Below are positions 1 through 11,423 of a DNA stretch of 64,000 bases, in pieces. The notes below the pieces were generated by a model, which was given only the letters and a program-made list of their open reading frames with translations, ran no database searches and had not been told where the DNA came from. Numbering within the stretch: position 1 is the stretch's first letter; each line of letters opens with the position of its first letter. Source of the DNA: Setomelanomma holmii (taxonomy: Eukaryota > Ascomycota > Dothideomycetes > Pleosporales > Phaeosphaeriaceae); contig ML978155.1 in the NCBI GenBank assembly GCA_010015745.1, forward strand, positions 62,001 through 126,000, read 5' to 3'. The translations under genes and the position numbers were made by a program.

Positions 1-369
1 CGATGAAGGCAGTTGGAGCGAACGAGAACATGCTCGTCGCACCATAGGAAACGAGCCCACCTCCATCACGAAATGGCGAATATGTCGAAGAGTAGTCGTA
101 TAGTGGTGCTATTAAGCAAGTCCACGGGAGTACCACCGGCGGTAGATCAGCCCGCAGGGCGAATTAGAGGGACATGATGCTCTATTCGGTCCAGCAAGTA
201 TCAATATACCTAATGCGGGGGCGCCCTGGGGAGGGCCGGCTGTCCGTGCCTGGGCACAGTGGACCAGGCTTGCTGCACACCTGCCAATTATATGAGAAGT
301 GCCCACCCACATGAGGCGCACGATGTGGTTTTCGCGATTTCTTCACGAAGCGGACAGCAAGTCGTCGAG
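1..369. other. upstream intergenic sequence
   Basis: No supported gene. The short reading frames here lack splice-consistent extension or recognisable motifs. The stretch precedes the rhodopsin-domain gene and probably holds its promoter and 5' UTR. An in-frame ATG upstream of the chosen start (292) lies here and could extend that protein. Confidence 0.5.
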
Positions 370-1944
370 ATGCCTACCTATCCTCTTCAACTCACCTGCC
401 TGGGGGTGATCTATGGCACCCCACTGTTGGCTTCCGTTTTCGTCATCCTGAGGATATATACACGACGAAAACTAAATCTGCGATTGAGTTGGGGTATGTT
501 CTCTCAGACCAGTCGTGCACTTCTTACTGACAGTGCTGCTAGATGACTGGTTGATCATCATACCACTACTATTCTCAATAGCTCTTATTGGCCCTTCACA
601 CAAACGTCAGTATCTTGTTCACGCTTGCGCAAACGATTCCTGACAGGATGCAGATGTCAAGATGTGGCATGTTGGTATCCATATATGGGATGTGCCTTGG
701 AATGAGCTGGAACCGAATTACGATGAATACTACGCTGTATGTCACTCCTCACACACGCCAATAGGGCGACGAGTTGATTGACTTAGGTGCTCTTGGCCTT
801 CAACCTCCTTAACATCCCGATATTACCACTCGTGAAAGCCTCGATCATCCTACTTCTGCTACGAGCAGGATCCGTTATCGAGTGGCTCAAGCGCGTACTA
901 TATGCCATCCTTGTCTTCACTATCGGAAGCGCACTCATCCCCTGGTTTCTCTACATTTTCACTTGTCCCCCACAAACTGGCAACACTTGGAAGCCTCGAA
1001 CCTTCGGAAACCTTCATTGCATGGGCCGACATAAGATGGGTGAAATGCTCATTTGGGTTACATGCGCCAACCTCCTTACCGATTTGTTGATCCTGCCAAT
1101 TCCCTTCATTATCGTACGAAGAATGATGAGCGCACGGCTTCGATCGCGGTTGGTAGTTTTGGCGGTCTTCACCTGCAGTCTTGCAGTCACAAGCATCGGA
1201 GCCGCCAAGATATATCTCTCCTACCGCGACCGTCTCTATTCTCTCTACAAGCCCGACTGGACGTACCCAATCGACTACTGCATCAGCCACATCGAAAACA
1301 ACGTCGCAATCATCGTAGCCAATATCCCCATTCTCCGCGGTCTCGTCACCCGCTGGGTGTTCAATTTTCGAACCAAGGCCACACCAATGGAACGCGAGCG
1401 GGAATTTCGAGGGGATTGGCAATGGAATTCTTCGGATGCGAGTGACCTCAGTCGATACGCCCGCGGGAACCGCGTCGTCAAGAAGATTCTTCCTTGCATT
1501 CAGGACGATTTTTCCTCCAGTCTGGCGACGCGCTCCAGAGGAGACGTATCAATTATCAACAAGCAACGGCCAGACTTTCCACCTCGAATTGTTACCACTA
1601 GCGACTACCGCAAGAAGACGAGTTATTTCCCACGGTCAAGACGGAACAGCTTGGATCGATACCAGTCGTCCGGTGCCTGCGAGAAGAGTGACGTGTTAGA
1701 GACGGTCAGGAGCGATGGAAGTTTGGGCAGTGCGCCGACACTGGTGGAAAGCAAAGAGCTGGGCATTTGTTGGAAGAGCATGGAGCTGGACTCACCGCCT
1801 CTTAGTCCAACAACACGGAGTGATAGAAGATTTTCGACAGCAACCCTAACAAGTCCAATCACACCAGTGGCGCCCTGTCGGTTACGAGGGATAGAAGACG
1901 AGGACGACGATGATGACGAGATTCTGAGATACCCTAAGATATGA
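370..1944 (+). CDS. Pth11-like fungal rhodopsin-domain integral membrane protein
   Basis: Four exons, 370-493, 543-605, 654-736 and 787-1944, give 475 aa. Introns of 49, 48 and 50 nt all have GT-AG ends and restore the conserved order: a TM segment, the junction LSWDDW, a GIHIWD loop, then NLLNIPILPLVKASIILLLLR and further TM helices with an IENNVAIIVANIP segment. This layout matches the fungal rhodopsin-like family (Fung_rhodopsin, SAT20/Pth11-like), seven-TM proteins of the plasma membrane, often proposed as receptors for surface or host cues; the ligand is unknown. The C-terminal ~180 residues are hydrophilic, Ser/Arg-rich and end in a run of Asp/Glu, a probable cytoplasmic tail. The start at 370 fits best because TM1 follows directly; in-frame ATGs lie upstream. 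Family assignment is firm, the exact start is not. Confidence 0.85.
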
Positions 1945-4094
1945 ACATAGATAGCATCTGAATGAAGAATTACGATCAATTGCTTGAAGCCCATAATAAG
2001 TCACTCTCTCGTGACAACTGATCATTGCGACTCTACTAGGCAGCAAATGCAACTTTCTCCTATACTATTCCTCCCAAACTTTCTCCGTCCTTCTGGTCAT
2101 CTAGTGCGTCGAACTGGTACCTCATAGTCCTTACCAGCAGCACATCACTACACCACCCACCTTCTTCTCCAGCTTCCCCAGGCTGCAAGCTGCTGGTACT
2201 CAGGTCCCTGGAACACCCTCATACGCGCAAGCCCCCTCTACACCAGACACTGGACCCTCTTTCCAACAGACCACCCACCACACCCGGCACGGCACGGAGG
2301 CCCGGGCTCCGCAATGTCGCAGCGCGGCCCCGCCACTGAATCTGGGGTGCAGACGAGTCGATCTGCCTCCGCGTCCGTGTAAGGGCAGGTGGAAATCGGG
2401 GTAAGCGCTGCTGCAGGGGCAAAAAAAGTGTGCGTGGTCACGCTGGATGAAGGGTTGGGTTGTTTTTGTGGATTTGCATCAGCACACTCTTCGGAGGTTT
2501 GGCCTGCGCGCTGGCAGAATTGACAATACTAGACACGTAGGCCCCGTTGGTGATGTGGATTAGTGGGTATATGTGAGTCAACTTCCTAGTTGTAGAGGGG
2601 AAGCTTGACTTGCTGTGTTGTTGCTGCTATAGGCATGAAGGGATTAGTGCCCGTGGTCCCGACCGAGAAGACTTCTCCACGATGCTGCACAAGACGGCGG
2701 AAGATTTGCTAAACGGTGAAGTGTGAACGCCACTTCTTGCTCATGGCAAATTCAGACCAGAATCTTCCTTGTTTGACTTGTAGAGTTTTAGCTACCTGAA
2801 ACATAGTCAGTCATCAGCAATATACATGCGCAGTACTACTTGTTCCTACCACAAGCTAGGTGGATACTAGTACCAGTACTCGACAAAAAGGCACGAAACT
2901 TAAGATATTGCAAGCCAGAACTGCCAATGCATTGACGAAACGCTTCTCGCACTACCAACATTGGCGAGGACCCGTGTGGAGATGCCATTTCCGAAGCATG
3001 TCCGCACATCCATTATCTTACCTATTGTGCTCGTATCACCTCGACACACGCGACCGTTGCACTAACGGCTGCTTGCCGCTCGTGTGACACGAAGAGCGAG
3101 AGGCAAATCATCTTAACGCTCGCTCATAATTAGTCCGCGAGCCATTGGTAGGGTTTACTGCAGTCGACATCGCTTCCGCGGATGATATGGTTAAAGTAGT
3201 CTTGGCACGGCGCTCGCTTTCGGCCTTCCAGACAATCAGCGATCGGGGTTTCATTTGCCTAAATGAAACTCTTCGACATGTGGAGATACCACAGTGGTCA
3301 TAGGTGGCTTGCACTGGAAACCAGTTGCAGGCTGACCGTCCAAGGCAGGAAGACTGGCGCGAAGAGCTTTCATGCGGGGCGGGCCTCGCCGATGCTTGTG
3401 GCGTTATTGTTGCTTATGGCATGTAAGGGCAGTCAGAAGGTTTGATGAGAAGTGCAATCATAGGATTACTGATATGGTGGTGGAGTCGTGGCGATGATAG
3501 GATTGATCTGTACTACGGAGGTTGCGACGTCCGGTCTTCTCGGCTGCTTCATGCGTTGCATGTTTCACGACCGTGCCCCACTGTGCTCTGACAGCTGTAA
3601 TTCACGAGTACCAAACCACTCTTTGCGAACAACAAGTTTGACTCTCGGACCAACTGAGTGTCATGGGAACGATTGTGGATATTCCAAGGGCGGAGCAGGA
3701 TATGCCATCGCAAGAGTGAGGCGCCGTAATAACGACAAGAAAACGCCATCAAACGCCTGCTATGTGATGTCCAGTCGTCGTAAGATACATTTTGTCTTGT
3801 GCGGTAGGCGACAAGAGCTCGAATCGAAATGATAAAAGAGTTCGGCCATAAACATCAGATGCTCGTATGCAGCGGGCGCTCCGGAGTGATATATTTGCGG
3901 AGATATTGCCGTGCGGAGTCCAACAAGCGAGCTCTTGCTGTATTAATGCAAGTTTTTATTGCTGGGTATCCATGCATGACAAAGGGCGGGGCGGTCCCAT
4001 CATCGGACGAAACTGTCCCGGAAGACGTGAGCGGACGAGCGTGTCGATCGCCTCGAGCCCAGATAGATGCTGGTTCGTCTCGTCGTCACCGATG
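1945..4094. other. gene-free stretch, 2.1 kb
   Basis: Reading frames of 60-166 codons overlap one another on both strands without splice-consistent extension or motifs I recognise. I see no tRNA-like box pair and no terminal repeats. It holds the 3' ends of the converging rhodopsin-domain and GH45 genes. Confidence 0.45.
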
Positions 4095-5017
4095 CTATAT
4101 CGATAGTACGCCTAGCACCATGGCGGCGACCAAGGCTGCTTTAGAGGACATCGAAGTGAGGCTCGGAGCTGCAGCCGCCACTTTGCCTGCAAGAACTCTA
4201 TCGTCCTTGCGAGTGCATCCCGAAATATTTGTGAGTTCGGCGGGACAGACCACACGTTTGAAGTTTGCACTGTGCTCAATTAGTGAGTGCATCGCTGTGC
4301 CTGCTTTGAGATGCATACCTTGGGAATGAAGCATCCTTGAACCAGTCAAATCTCCACGTGCAGCCAGCTCTGAGAGGCTCTGGCAGACTTTGGCAATCCT
4401 CCTTCTCGCTGACGCCGACATCGTTCTGTCCAAAGACTGTCTGGCTTACGCCATATTGTTGTGCACATGCGTTTTGCGAAGTGGTATTACCACCAGGTAT
4501 CTAAGGGTCATCAATCGCTGCATACTCGAATCCGAATTTGAGAACTTACTGCGAGCGAAAAACGATTCGTAGTGGTTACATCGTATGCAGTGTTCGACGC
4601 TTGTATGATGAGGGACTTGCCTCGTAATGGGTCGCTGGTAAAGTCCAATTGATAACACGCGCAACACCAGGCACCCTCAATGCCGCCGTGGGTAAGGTCT
4701 AAGGTGATGAAGACGCCGGCAAATCCGTAGGAAACGGTGTCGTTGATGGCCCATGGTTGCTGATTTGAGCATTGGAAAGCCGTCCCGCCAGTACCACAGG
4801 CGGTGCCAGCTGCCATATCAGTTGGCTTGTCGTCCGCCGTACATGAAAGTACTGGTTTTGAGACATCTGCTTTGCCATTCCATGCACATGACGGCTTACA
4901 GCAATCCCAAAATCGCGTGGTGATTGCTTCTCCGGAGTAGTTGAGGTTTGCACATTGTGCAAGGACCACGAAAAGTTCGAGGATGAGAGGAAGGTTGCGG
5001 AAATATTGCGGCGTCAT
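4095..5017 (-). CDS. GH45 endoglucanase-like secreted protein, catalytic acid position changed to Ser
   Basis: Three exons on the minus strand, 5017-4550, 4500-4319 and 4269-4095, encode 274 aa; both introns are 49 nt with GT-AG ends. A signal peptide (about residues 1-22) precedes a domain carrying the GH45 hallmarks: TTRFWDCCKPSC around residue 38 (nucleophile/base Asp), GAWCCACYQL, GCTWRFDWFKDA and KRVVCPAEL. GH45 enzymes hydrolyse beta-1,4-glucans outside the cell. In the canonical GH45 A/B layout the general acid Asp sits in the segment aligned with NRFSLAIPGG; here that residue is Ser154 (codon TCG), while the auxiliary Asp upstream (Asp146) is kept. The tail after the domain is Ala/Ser-rich and ends in about 14 hydrophobic residues, resembling a GPI-anchor signal. 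The start at 5017 gives the better signal peptide; an in-frame ATG at 5074 is possible. Family certain, activity doubtful. Confidence 0.9.
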
Positions 5018-6097
5018 TGCGTGATGGGAGATCTGATGTTGATGTAAAAGCCGGAGGGCATGGTATATTAGCAAGGGATCTCGTGGTGCCAGGAAATTGT
5101 ATTTGAATCCTTTAGAGGAAGAGGGGTCCTTTTAGTCCGGCCGCAAGGAGAAATTAATCTGGTTTTGTTGTCCAGGCCGAGAACATGAACCATCATGCCC
5201 CCGTTGCCACGCAGGGATCGGCGAAGCTTGCACTGAAACGGCAACCAGGATTATGGCTTTGGACAGTCCAAACCCCAGCTGCAACCATTGAAGTCAACCT
5301 GACCTACCAGAAGCCTGAATCCACGCGCGTTGCTTTGCCATTCACCCCTGTCATTCACATCGTGGTAAGCTTTCCCCACAGTTTCCACGCAGGCAGTATT
5401 ACCACCCCGCAATTCGGTAATCGCAGTCGCGGTCCTCGAATACCGAGGGCTAGCTCTCTGAATGATATTGGGATATTCCTCCGAAATTTTCTGCTTGCAT
5501 ACCTACCTTCTTGTCGTGGACTGGACAGGTTTCTCCAATGTCTCAAGCTCTGTGTTCCACGAGCCTCATCTCGGCTATTGACAAGCTGTCCAACGAACGA
5601 CGCCGCTCCTAAAGCTGCAACTGCTGCACACCGCGTCTTGCGTAACGTAGTTCCGGACGCTCAGAGCACGTGGCGTGCGGATGTGAAGCCCATGCAAGGG
5701 CCCGGACTCCTAGTCGCTCCCGTACTCGGTTGGACTCCCCCAGTTACTGTGCCGTAAGAAGGAGAAGGTACACCCGATTGGCTGGGGGTTTAAGATTGGT
5801 CTGCGGAGATAACTCGATGAAGCTGGAAAGGGAAGTCTTCAACAACGTCTGCACATCAGCGGCAGAAGCCCATGGCAGCATGGGGCGCTTCGAGCCGACA
5901 TAGTCCTCCGTCAAACGAGACCGGTGCTGTACAGTAGATTTCGCTTCGTAATCTGCACAACTCTGGCGAGGCATCGATACCTCGCTTCGTGGCCGAAAAC
6001 TTGATAAAACGATGGTGTGTGGTTGTGTTGCGGAGGTTTGGTGATCGAGTGGAAGGGACTACGCAATGGTTTCAACTGCCAAGCCACTACAGTACCG
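5018..6097. other. gene-free stretch between GH45 gene and transposon
   Basis: A 190-codon plus-strand frame (5185-5757) has an ATG but no recognisable domain, atypical composition and overlapping frames; I do not support it as a gene. The stretch includes the GH45 promoter and ends at the TA where the transposon is inserted. Confidence 0.45.
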
Positions 6098-6099
6098 TA

Positions 6100-6143
6100 C
6101 CGATCGCCGACACGAGCCACTCGGTGAGGCGAGCCACCCCAAC
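6100..6143 (+). repeat. left terminal inverted repeat of the Fot1/pogo element
   Basis: Begins CCGATCGCCGACACGAGCC directly after a TA and ends at CCACCCCAAC. It matches the reverse complement of 8180-8223 except for one base, an A here in GAGCCACTCGG where the other end has G. Confidence 0.95.
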
Positions 6144-6193
6144 ATCATAACACGAAATCAACACCAATTTCAACGCGTAATAACTCCACCACC

Positions 6194-7909
6194 ATGGCAG
6201 CTATTAACAAAGCGATTGAAGCTATGAAATTGCAAGAACCAGGAGAACGTTTGTCGTACCGCGCATGTGCAAAAAAGTTCGGTGTAGACAGAACTACGTT
6301 GTCCCGAAGATGCCAGGGCTTTCAGCAGTCTATGACAGCTGCAAACCTCAATAAGCAGAAGCTCCACCTACAAGAAGAGGATGAGCTTGTAAGATATATC
6401 AATGATCTTACAAAGAGAGGGCTTCCACCTAGAAGAAAGATGACGCGAAAATTTGGAGAGGATATTGCTCATAAGCACATTGGAGATGGCTGGGTTACGC
6501 ACTTTGTCGACCAAAACGACAACTATCTTATCTCACGCTGGACCAAGGGCAAGGACGCTGTACGCCACCACGCCGATCCTGAGGCAAAGTTCGATCTCTA
6601 CTTTGATCTCCTATATATAAAGATCACTCAGTATGACGTAGAGCCTGCTCACACGTACAATATGGATGAGAAGGGCTTCGCTATTGGAGTGATAGGAAAG
6701 CAGAAGAGGATCTTTAGTAAGAGGATGTGGCAGTCTGGAGAGGTCTCTCAAGTCCTTCAAGATGGCTCACGTGAGTGGATAACTGTTCTAGCAAGAGTCT
6801 GCGCTGATGGGAGTACTCTTCCTCCTGGTCTCATCTACGCCTCCAAGAACTGCTCAATCCGCTCTAATTGGGTGGAGGATATTAAGGCTGGAAAGCATGA
6901 GGTTTTCGTTACTTCAACACCTACTGGATGGACTAACAACGACGTCGGATTAGCCTGGCTTGAGCAGGTATTTGACCGCCATACAAAGAGAAAGGCAGGG
7001 CTTAGGAGGAAGTGGAGACTCCTTATTATAGATGGCCACAGTTCTCATGTCACTAAAGCTTTTATAGCTTATTGCCTCATGAGGAGGATACTGGTGGCTA
7101 TCTTTCCACCTCACAGTACCCATACTTTGCAGCCACTTGATGTNNNNNNNNNNNNNNNNNNNNNNNNNNNNNNNNNNNNNNNNNNNNNNNNNNNNNNNNN
7201 NNNNNNNNNNNNNNNNNNNNNNNNNNNNNNNNNNNNNNNNNNNNNNNNNNNNNNNNNNNNNNNNNNNNNNNNNNNNNNNNNNNNNNNNNNNNNNNNNNNN
7301 NNNNNNNNNNNNNNNNNNNNNNNNNNNNNNNNNAAGACACCAGAAGTAGCAGAAGAAGATGAGGAGCAAGAGCTACAAAGCTCTCCACTTACTAGAGCAG
7401 GTTGGAGAAAGATCAGGAGCGCTATTAACCAGGTAGTCAAGGAGGGAGAGGAAAGAAGAGCTCAGAAGATCTCGCAGTCTCTCCACCATCTTCAGGTAGA
7501 CAATGACCTTCTCAGGGCTGAGAACGAGAGGCTACAACAAGCGCTTAAGATTAAGAAAAAGCATAAGAAGAAGGGCAAGGTCCTTGACCTGCAGCAGCAT
7601 GAGGAGTATTATGGTGGTGCTGTCCTCTGGTCTCCTAGAAAGCTCAGAGAATCTGACTTCCGTGAAAGAGTAAAACAACAAGAAGAGGAGCAAGAGCAAC
7701 TCCAAAAAGCAGAGATGAGAGACCTTAAGGCTCAAGCTGCCTTGTCTAAAAAGAAGCAGGCAGAAGAGAAGCGTACAGAGCGAGAGGCAGCTAAAATGGT
7801 GCGGGGGAGAGAGAAGGAGAGACTAGCGGCAGAGAGAGCTAAAACTAAGCGCAAGAAACAGAAGGAAAGAGAGGCTGCAGCCTCTCAAAAATCTCTACAA
7901 TTATCCTAA
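6194..7909 (+). CDS. DDE transposase, Fot1/pogo (CENP-B-like) family
   Basis: Intronless frame of 571 codons including the unresolved gap. The N-terminus (about residues 1-45) is a Psq-type helix-turn-helix with YRACAKKFGVDRTTLSRR; residues 55-120 resemble the CENP-B/Tc5 DNA-binding module. The catalytic triad is readable: Asp158 in NMDEKGF, Asp280 in LLIIDGHSSH and Asp316 in HTLQPLD, 35 residues apart as usual for this group. The C-terminal ~190 residues are a highly charged Lys/Glu/Gln-rich coiled-coil region. It would excise and reinsert the element at TA sites in the nucleus. The frame stays open across the gap only if the number of Ns (190) is correct. Base use is more A-rich than that of neighbouring genes, in line with an independent origin. 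Confidence 0.93.
   Translation: MAAINKAIEAMKLQEPGERLSYRACAKKFGVDRTTLSRRCQGFQQSMTAANLNKQKLHLQEEDELVRYINDLTKRGLPPRRKMTRKFGEDIAHKHIGDGWVTHFVDQNDNYLISRWTKGKDAVRHHADPEAKFDLYFDLLYIKITQYDVEPAHTYNMDEKGFAIGVIGKQKRIFSKRMWQSGEVSQVLQDGSREWITVLARVCADGSTLPPGLIYASKNCSIRSNWVEDIKAGKHEVFVTSTPTGWTNNDVGLAWLEQVFDRHTKRKAGLRRKWRLLIIDGHSSHVTKAFIAYCLMRRILVAIFPPHSTHTLQPLDXXXXXXXXXXXXXXXXXXXXXXXXXXXXXXXXXXXXXXXXXXXXXXXXXXXXXXXXXXXXXXXXKTPEVAEEDEEQELQSSPLTRAGWRKIRSAINQVVKEGEERRAQKISQSLHHLQVDNDLLRAENERLQQALKIKKKHKKKGKVLDLQQHEEYYGGAVLWSPRKLRESDFRERVKQQEEEQEQLQKAEMRDLKAQAALSKKKQAEEKRTEREAAKMVRGREKERLAAERAKTKRKKQKEREAAASQKSLQLS
7144..7333. other. assembly gap (190 N)
   Basis: Unresolved bases immediately after the third catalytic Asp codon of the transposase. 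Gaps in multicopy transposons are common in short-read assemblies. Confidence 0.99.
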
Positions 7910-8179
7910 AGAGGCAAGAGAGCAGCCTCGCAAAGAGCTGAGTCAAACGCAAAGAGAGCGTGTTGTGCACAACCTGCGAAAGGTGGTGGTAGTGGTAGTG
8001 AGCCTACACGCCAACCCCCAACCAAAACCACCACTAGCGGCCGTAGCATCCAGGTACCCACTAAATATTGGTAGTCCAAACTGATCGCAAGCATCACTTT
8101 ACTACTCCACCACAAAGTCTCGTGATAATATTTACCGTGGGTGGCAGTAGAGCTTCATTTTCTACTGTGGGCAAATGGT

Positions 8180-8223
8180 GTTGGGGTGGCTCGCCTCACC
8201 GAGCGGCTCGTGTCGGCGATCGG
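8180..8223 (-). repeat. right terminal inverted repeat of the Fot1/pogo element
   Basis: Reverse complement of the left repeat with one mismatch, followed directly by TA (8224-8225). Confidence 0.95.
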
Positions 8224-8225
8224 TA

Positions 8226-9752
8226 CAGTAGTCGTGCTGGTCTCTCTTCACGACAACTAGCAAACCAGCTACAGAACTCGGTATCTATTTCACGAAACCT
8301 CGACCCCGAGTTGCAAACCTCTGTTGCGCCACGAGCTCGAATGTTCTCATCAGACGGACATGGCTGAAGTAGGGTGCACGGTCGGCAGTGCTTGACTCGT
8401 TCACCCCAGTCTGCCCAGACATCCCATAAGAACGTCCAGCATCTGTCAATCCCGCTTTTCACACATTCGGATAATTTGCTCAACATCCTGAATAGCACCC
8501 GAATTATAGCTATATCGAACTTTCAAGATGATCGAATTCGCAGTGCAAGATCAAAATCAGCTGAGAGTTTGCTGGTACGGAATTAGAGTCTGCTCGCTGC
8601 GACAGTCGTACGACACTAGCTTGCAAGCGAACCGGGACAACACTTGGTTGGCGAAGATCGCGAATGCGACTCAGTCCATGGGTGAGATCATCACATTAGC
8701 AGTGGCAAGTGAAATTTGTAACACCATCTGCTCATTGCATCTCGGACCCACGAAAAAAATGAGATGATTGAGCCCGCAAACTCGCGAGGCAAGTGCTTTC
8801 GACCTTAACGATGACTGAAACCACGACGAGGAGTATATGAATTTCCTCGCTTTGATCATAGATTATCATCCACCGGTGATACGAAAACAGGCTCTCACAT
8901 CAAGTCAGTCCGCCCACTTGCACGTAGTTTACAACAGTTTGTGGGACTACTTACCGATACCGCAAAAAACACCAGTCATTCTAGATACTTCGCAAATATA
9001 CAACTGCTCCCCACGAATTCGCATATTAATACTGTGTACAAGTACGCAGTACCGGAATCACCAGCCTGACTTTCTCATACTTTCAACATCAACAGAGTCG
9101 CAGGCTTGCTAGGCACGGAAAGTCACGAGAATGCTAGAACACATCACGATAAACGTAGGAGCCTCTTTACTCCAAGCGCAAATCTAATGGCAGTGCTCTC
9201 ACACGAAGAGCTACTGAGACCTCGGTTTGTACCAGCCGCATTACCACGACTATTATCAAATGCTTGGTATCCAAAAATACGATGTAATAACAACGGACTT
9301 TTCTCGACTTTGCCATAGGATAGACTGGTGCTGAGACAGTTTAGACACTGTTGCTTGTCGAAATAATACCACGAAATGTGCCAAATTCTACTAATCAGCC
9401 CTCCTCAGTAACTGTGCCATCTCAATTCGACATGTAGGGGAATGAATATTTGACTGTACGACAACAATAGAGAAAAAGCTCAAACGAAAGTGACGTGCTC
9501 ACGTAGAGAACCCTTGCAAGGATGGTGATAGTCGTCATATGATCGGATTCTATTCCGATATTACTACTGCGTTGCACGCTCTATCATGAACTTGATCTTT
9601 TTCCTTTTCTTCAAACGAAACATCTTCTGGCAACGGAGGTCTGCATGGTAGTATAAAGTGTAGGACATATGCAATTCCTGTTCAAGCAAAAATAAAGCTC
9701 ATTCATCTGGGTATCTTACAAACGATATCTTTTCACCACAACGACAACCTCC
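8226..9752. other. gene-free stretch, 1.5 kb
   Basis: Only frames under 100 codons, in conflicting orientations, with stop-rich AT-leaning sequence. Nothing beyond the 3' flank of the small membrane-protein gene can be supported. Confidence 0.45.
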
Positions 9753-10262
9753 TCACGCCGGCGGTCGTCCAGCCGCAAAAGACCCAATCATAAACGGTAT
9801 TCCGACTGCAGCACCAGCACCCGCACCCCCTAGTATCGCATTTCCCGCACTCGTTGGCAGCACTCCTCTCCTCGCCGCCACCAAGCCAGCCGCAGCGCCC
9901 GCACTAAGTCCACCCATCGCCACCCAATCCGTCTTGACTTCCCCCTTATTCTCCAAGACCCTCCACGCCCGATCCTGCCACTCAATTTCTTCTTTTCCTC
10001 GCATGCGTCCCCATGTCATCAGTGCGCCAACTGCTGAGCCTAGTACCAGTGCGCGGCCAGAGGATTGGAGTGTACGGGCGGTTACTGTGCGCATGTCGAT
10101 TGGTGCTTTGCGGTACCGTGCGTTGAGGAGCGAGGCTGGGAATCGGAAGAGCGAGATAAAGGAGAAGGACATTGCTGAGGCGCGCATCACGTGGAGGTAG
10201 AGGATTGCGTGTGCGTTTGGTTGGTCTTCGGCATATGCTGTGTGTGGGAATAGCGAAGTCAT
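9753..10262 (-). CDS. conserved-looking fungal small integral membrane protein, function unknown
   Basis: A single exon encodes 169 aa. The N-terminus MTSLFPHTAYAEDQ is followed by a hydrophobic stretch (about 28-48), a hydrophobic segment near residues 70-86 (ALVLGSAVGALMTWG), and a C-terminal pair of Gly/Ala-rich segments (about 115-165) with repeated small-xxx-small spacing (GLSAGAAAGLVAAR, ILGGAGAGAAVGIPFMIG) of the type that packs transmembrane helices. The middle is charged (RGKEEIEWQDRAWRV). I cannot name the family; the Gly-zipper helices recall Tim17/NDUFA11-like mitochondrial membrane proteins, but that is only a resemblance. It stands alone, with more than 1 kb of empty sequence on each side. 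Confidence 0.72.
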   Translation of the reverse strand: MTSLFPHTAYAEDQPNAHAILYLHVMRASAMSFSFISLFRFPASLLNARYRKAPIDMRTVTARTLQSSGRALVLGSAVGALMTWGRMRGKEEIEWQDRAWRVLENKGEVKTDWVAMGGLSAGAAAGLVAARRGVLPTSAGNAILGGAGAGAAVGIPFMIGSFAAGRPPA

Positions 10263-11423
10263 GGTGTTCTGTGGTATCGAATTTGTGTGCAGGGCGATGA
10301 CTTTGGACCCGTCTTTGGTATATTTGCGATGTAAGGTTGAGAGTGGTGGTGTGATGTCAAACAGAGGATGAGCTGAAATGATTGTTCGTAGAGTTTAAAT
10401 TTGGAGTTGTTCTCACATATGTTGAAGGTTCAGGTGAGGTATTTGAGTTGTGTATGAGCATGACATTGAAATCCTCCAGGCCGCCTTTGTACTTTCTCGC
10501 CAGGCAGCCACTTTGGTTGTTGCATATAGTGTGACGGAGGCTTTGCAGCCTTGCGGCCGCAACTCATGATGCACGCCGTTCCGAAGCGAGCGATGAATGG
10601 GCTTTGTAAGGCGGTGCCCAATGGTACGCAAGCTATTTCAGCGGAGTTGCGCCCGTGTCCTCAGGCCACTGGCATTAGCCCTCTACAAGGCGCCGACCAC
10701 CGACACTATTGCGCGCGTAAGCGCATCGCTTGAAATCCGCGGGTCGCGATATGGTAAAGTCGAGATCTTTGATGTTTGGCAGCAGGTGAGTCCGCGGAAA
10801 AGGAGATGTGGAATAGAACGATAATGTACGAGGTCGTCCTCGAGGCATAACCAGGGTCTTGCTTATCCTTCCTAGATTCAGAGAACTTTGGAGGAGAAGA
10901 AACCACCACCAGATCTCGAACATCTACTTTTACGCCAGCAGATCTGAATCTACCACCATCTAGATCATGATCCTGGCATATGTTTCATATCTATCGTCTA
11001 TTGCGAAGGATTCCAGGATGTTTCGTCCTTACATTTGTCGCGACACCAAGCCCGTTGCCTCAACCAAGGGTCGGTATGATGAAGCAGCCAGTGGAAGGTC
11101 ACGACGGATGTCGCATTCATACAAATGATTTGCTGTTCATTAGGACCGACTTCTGATGAGTTCAGGGATGCAAACCTGAAGTTGAAGATGAAACGACCAC
11201 GCGCAGACACAGCCACGAATCCCAACACCGAATGACGTCAGTCAGACGGCTCAGCATGAGTATAACAATCACTATACATCGAACAGCGACAGGACACCAC
11301 AGAAATTCTGAAATCAGCTTTGAAGTCGGAACCAAACCTCTCGAGCCGTAGCCATTTACCCAACGACAGAATTCGGTACCTAACGAACAAACCACCCTCA
11401 TCCCAACCTTACCAGCCACCACT
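10263..11423. other. intergenic stretch, 1.2 kb, between divergent genes
   Basis: Lies between the minus-strand membrane-protein gene and the plus-strand Gly-rich gene, so it contains both promoters. No frame with credible coding features. Confidence 0.45.

Larger units (their letters stand above)
6098..8225 (+). mobile_element. Fot1/pogo-type (Tc1/mariner superfamily) DNA transposon, about 2.1 kb
   Basis: The element is bounded by inverted repeats of 44 bp with one mismatch (6100-6143 and 8180-8223), flanked on each side by TA, the target duplication expected for this superfamily. Between them lies a single transposase frame (6194-7909). About 270 bp of 3' non-coding sequence separates the transposase stop from the right terminus. 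Termini, duplication and an open frame on both sides of the gap suggest a fairly recent insertion with little repeat-induced mutation, though 190 bp inside are unresolved. Confidence 0.93.

Noticed and set aside
5185..5757. 190-codon plus-strand frame with ATG
   Set aside because: No domain, signal peptide or typical composition, overlaps other frames, and no splice-consistent neighbours.
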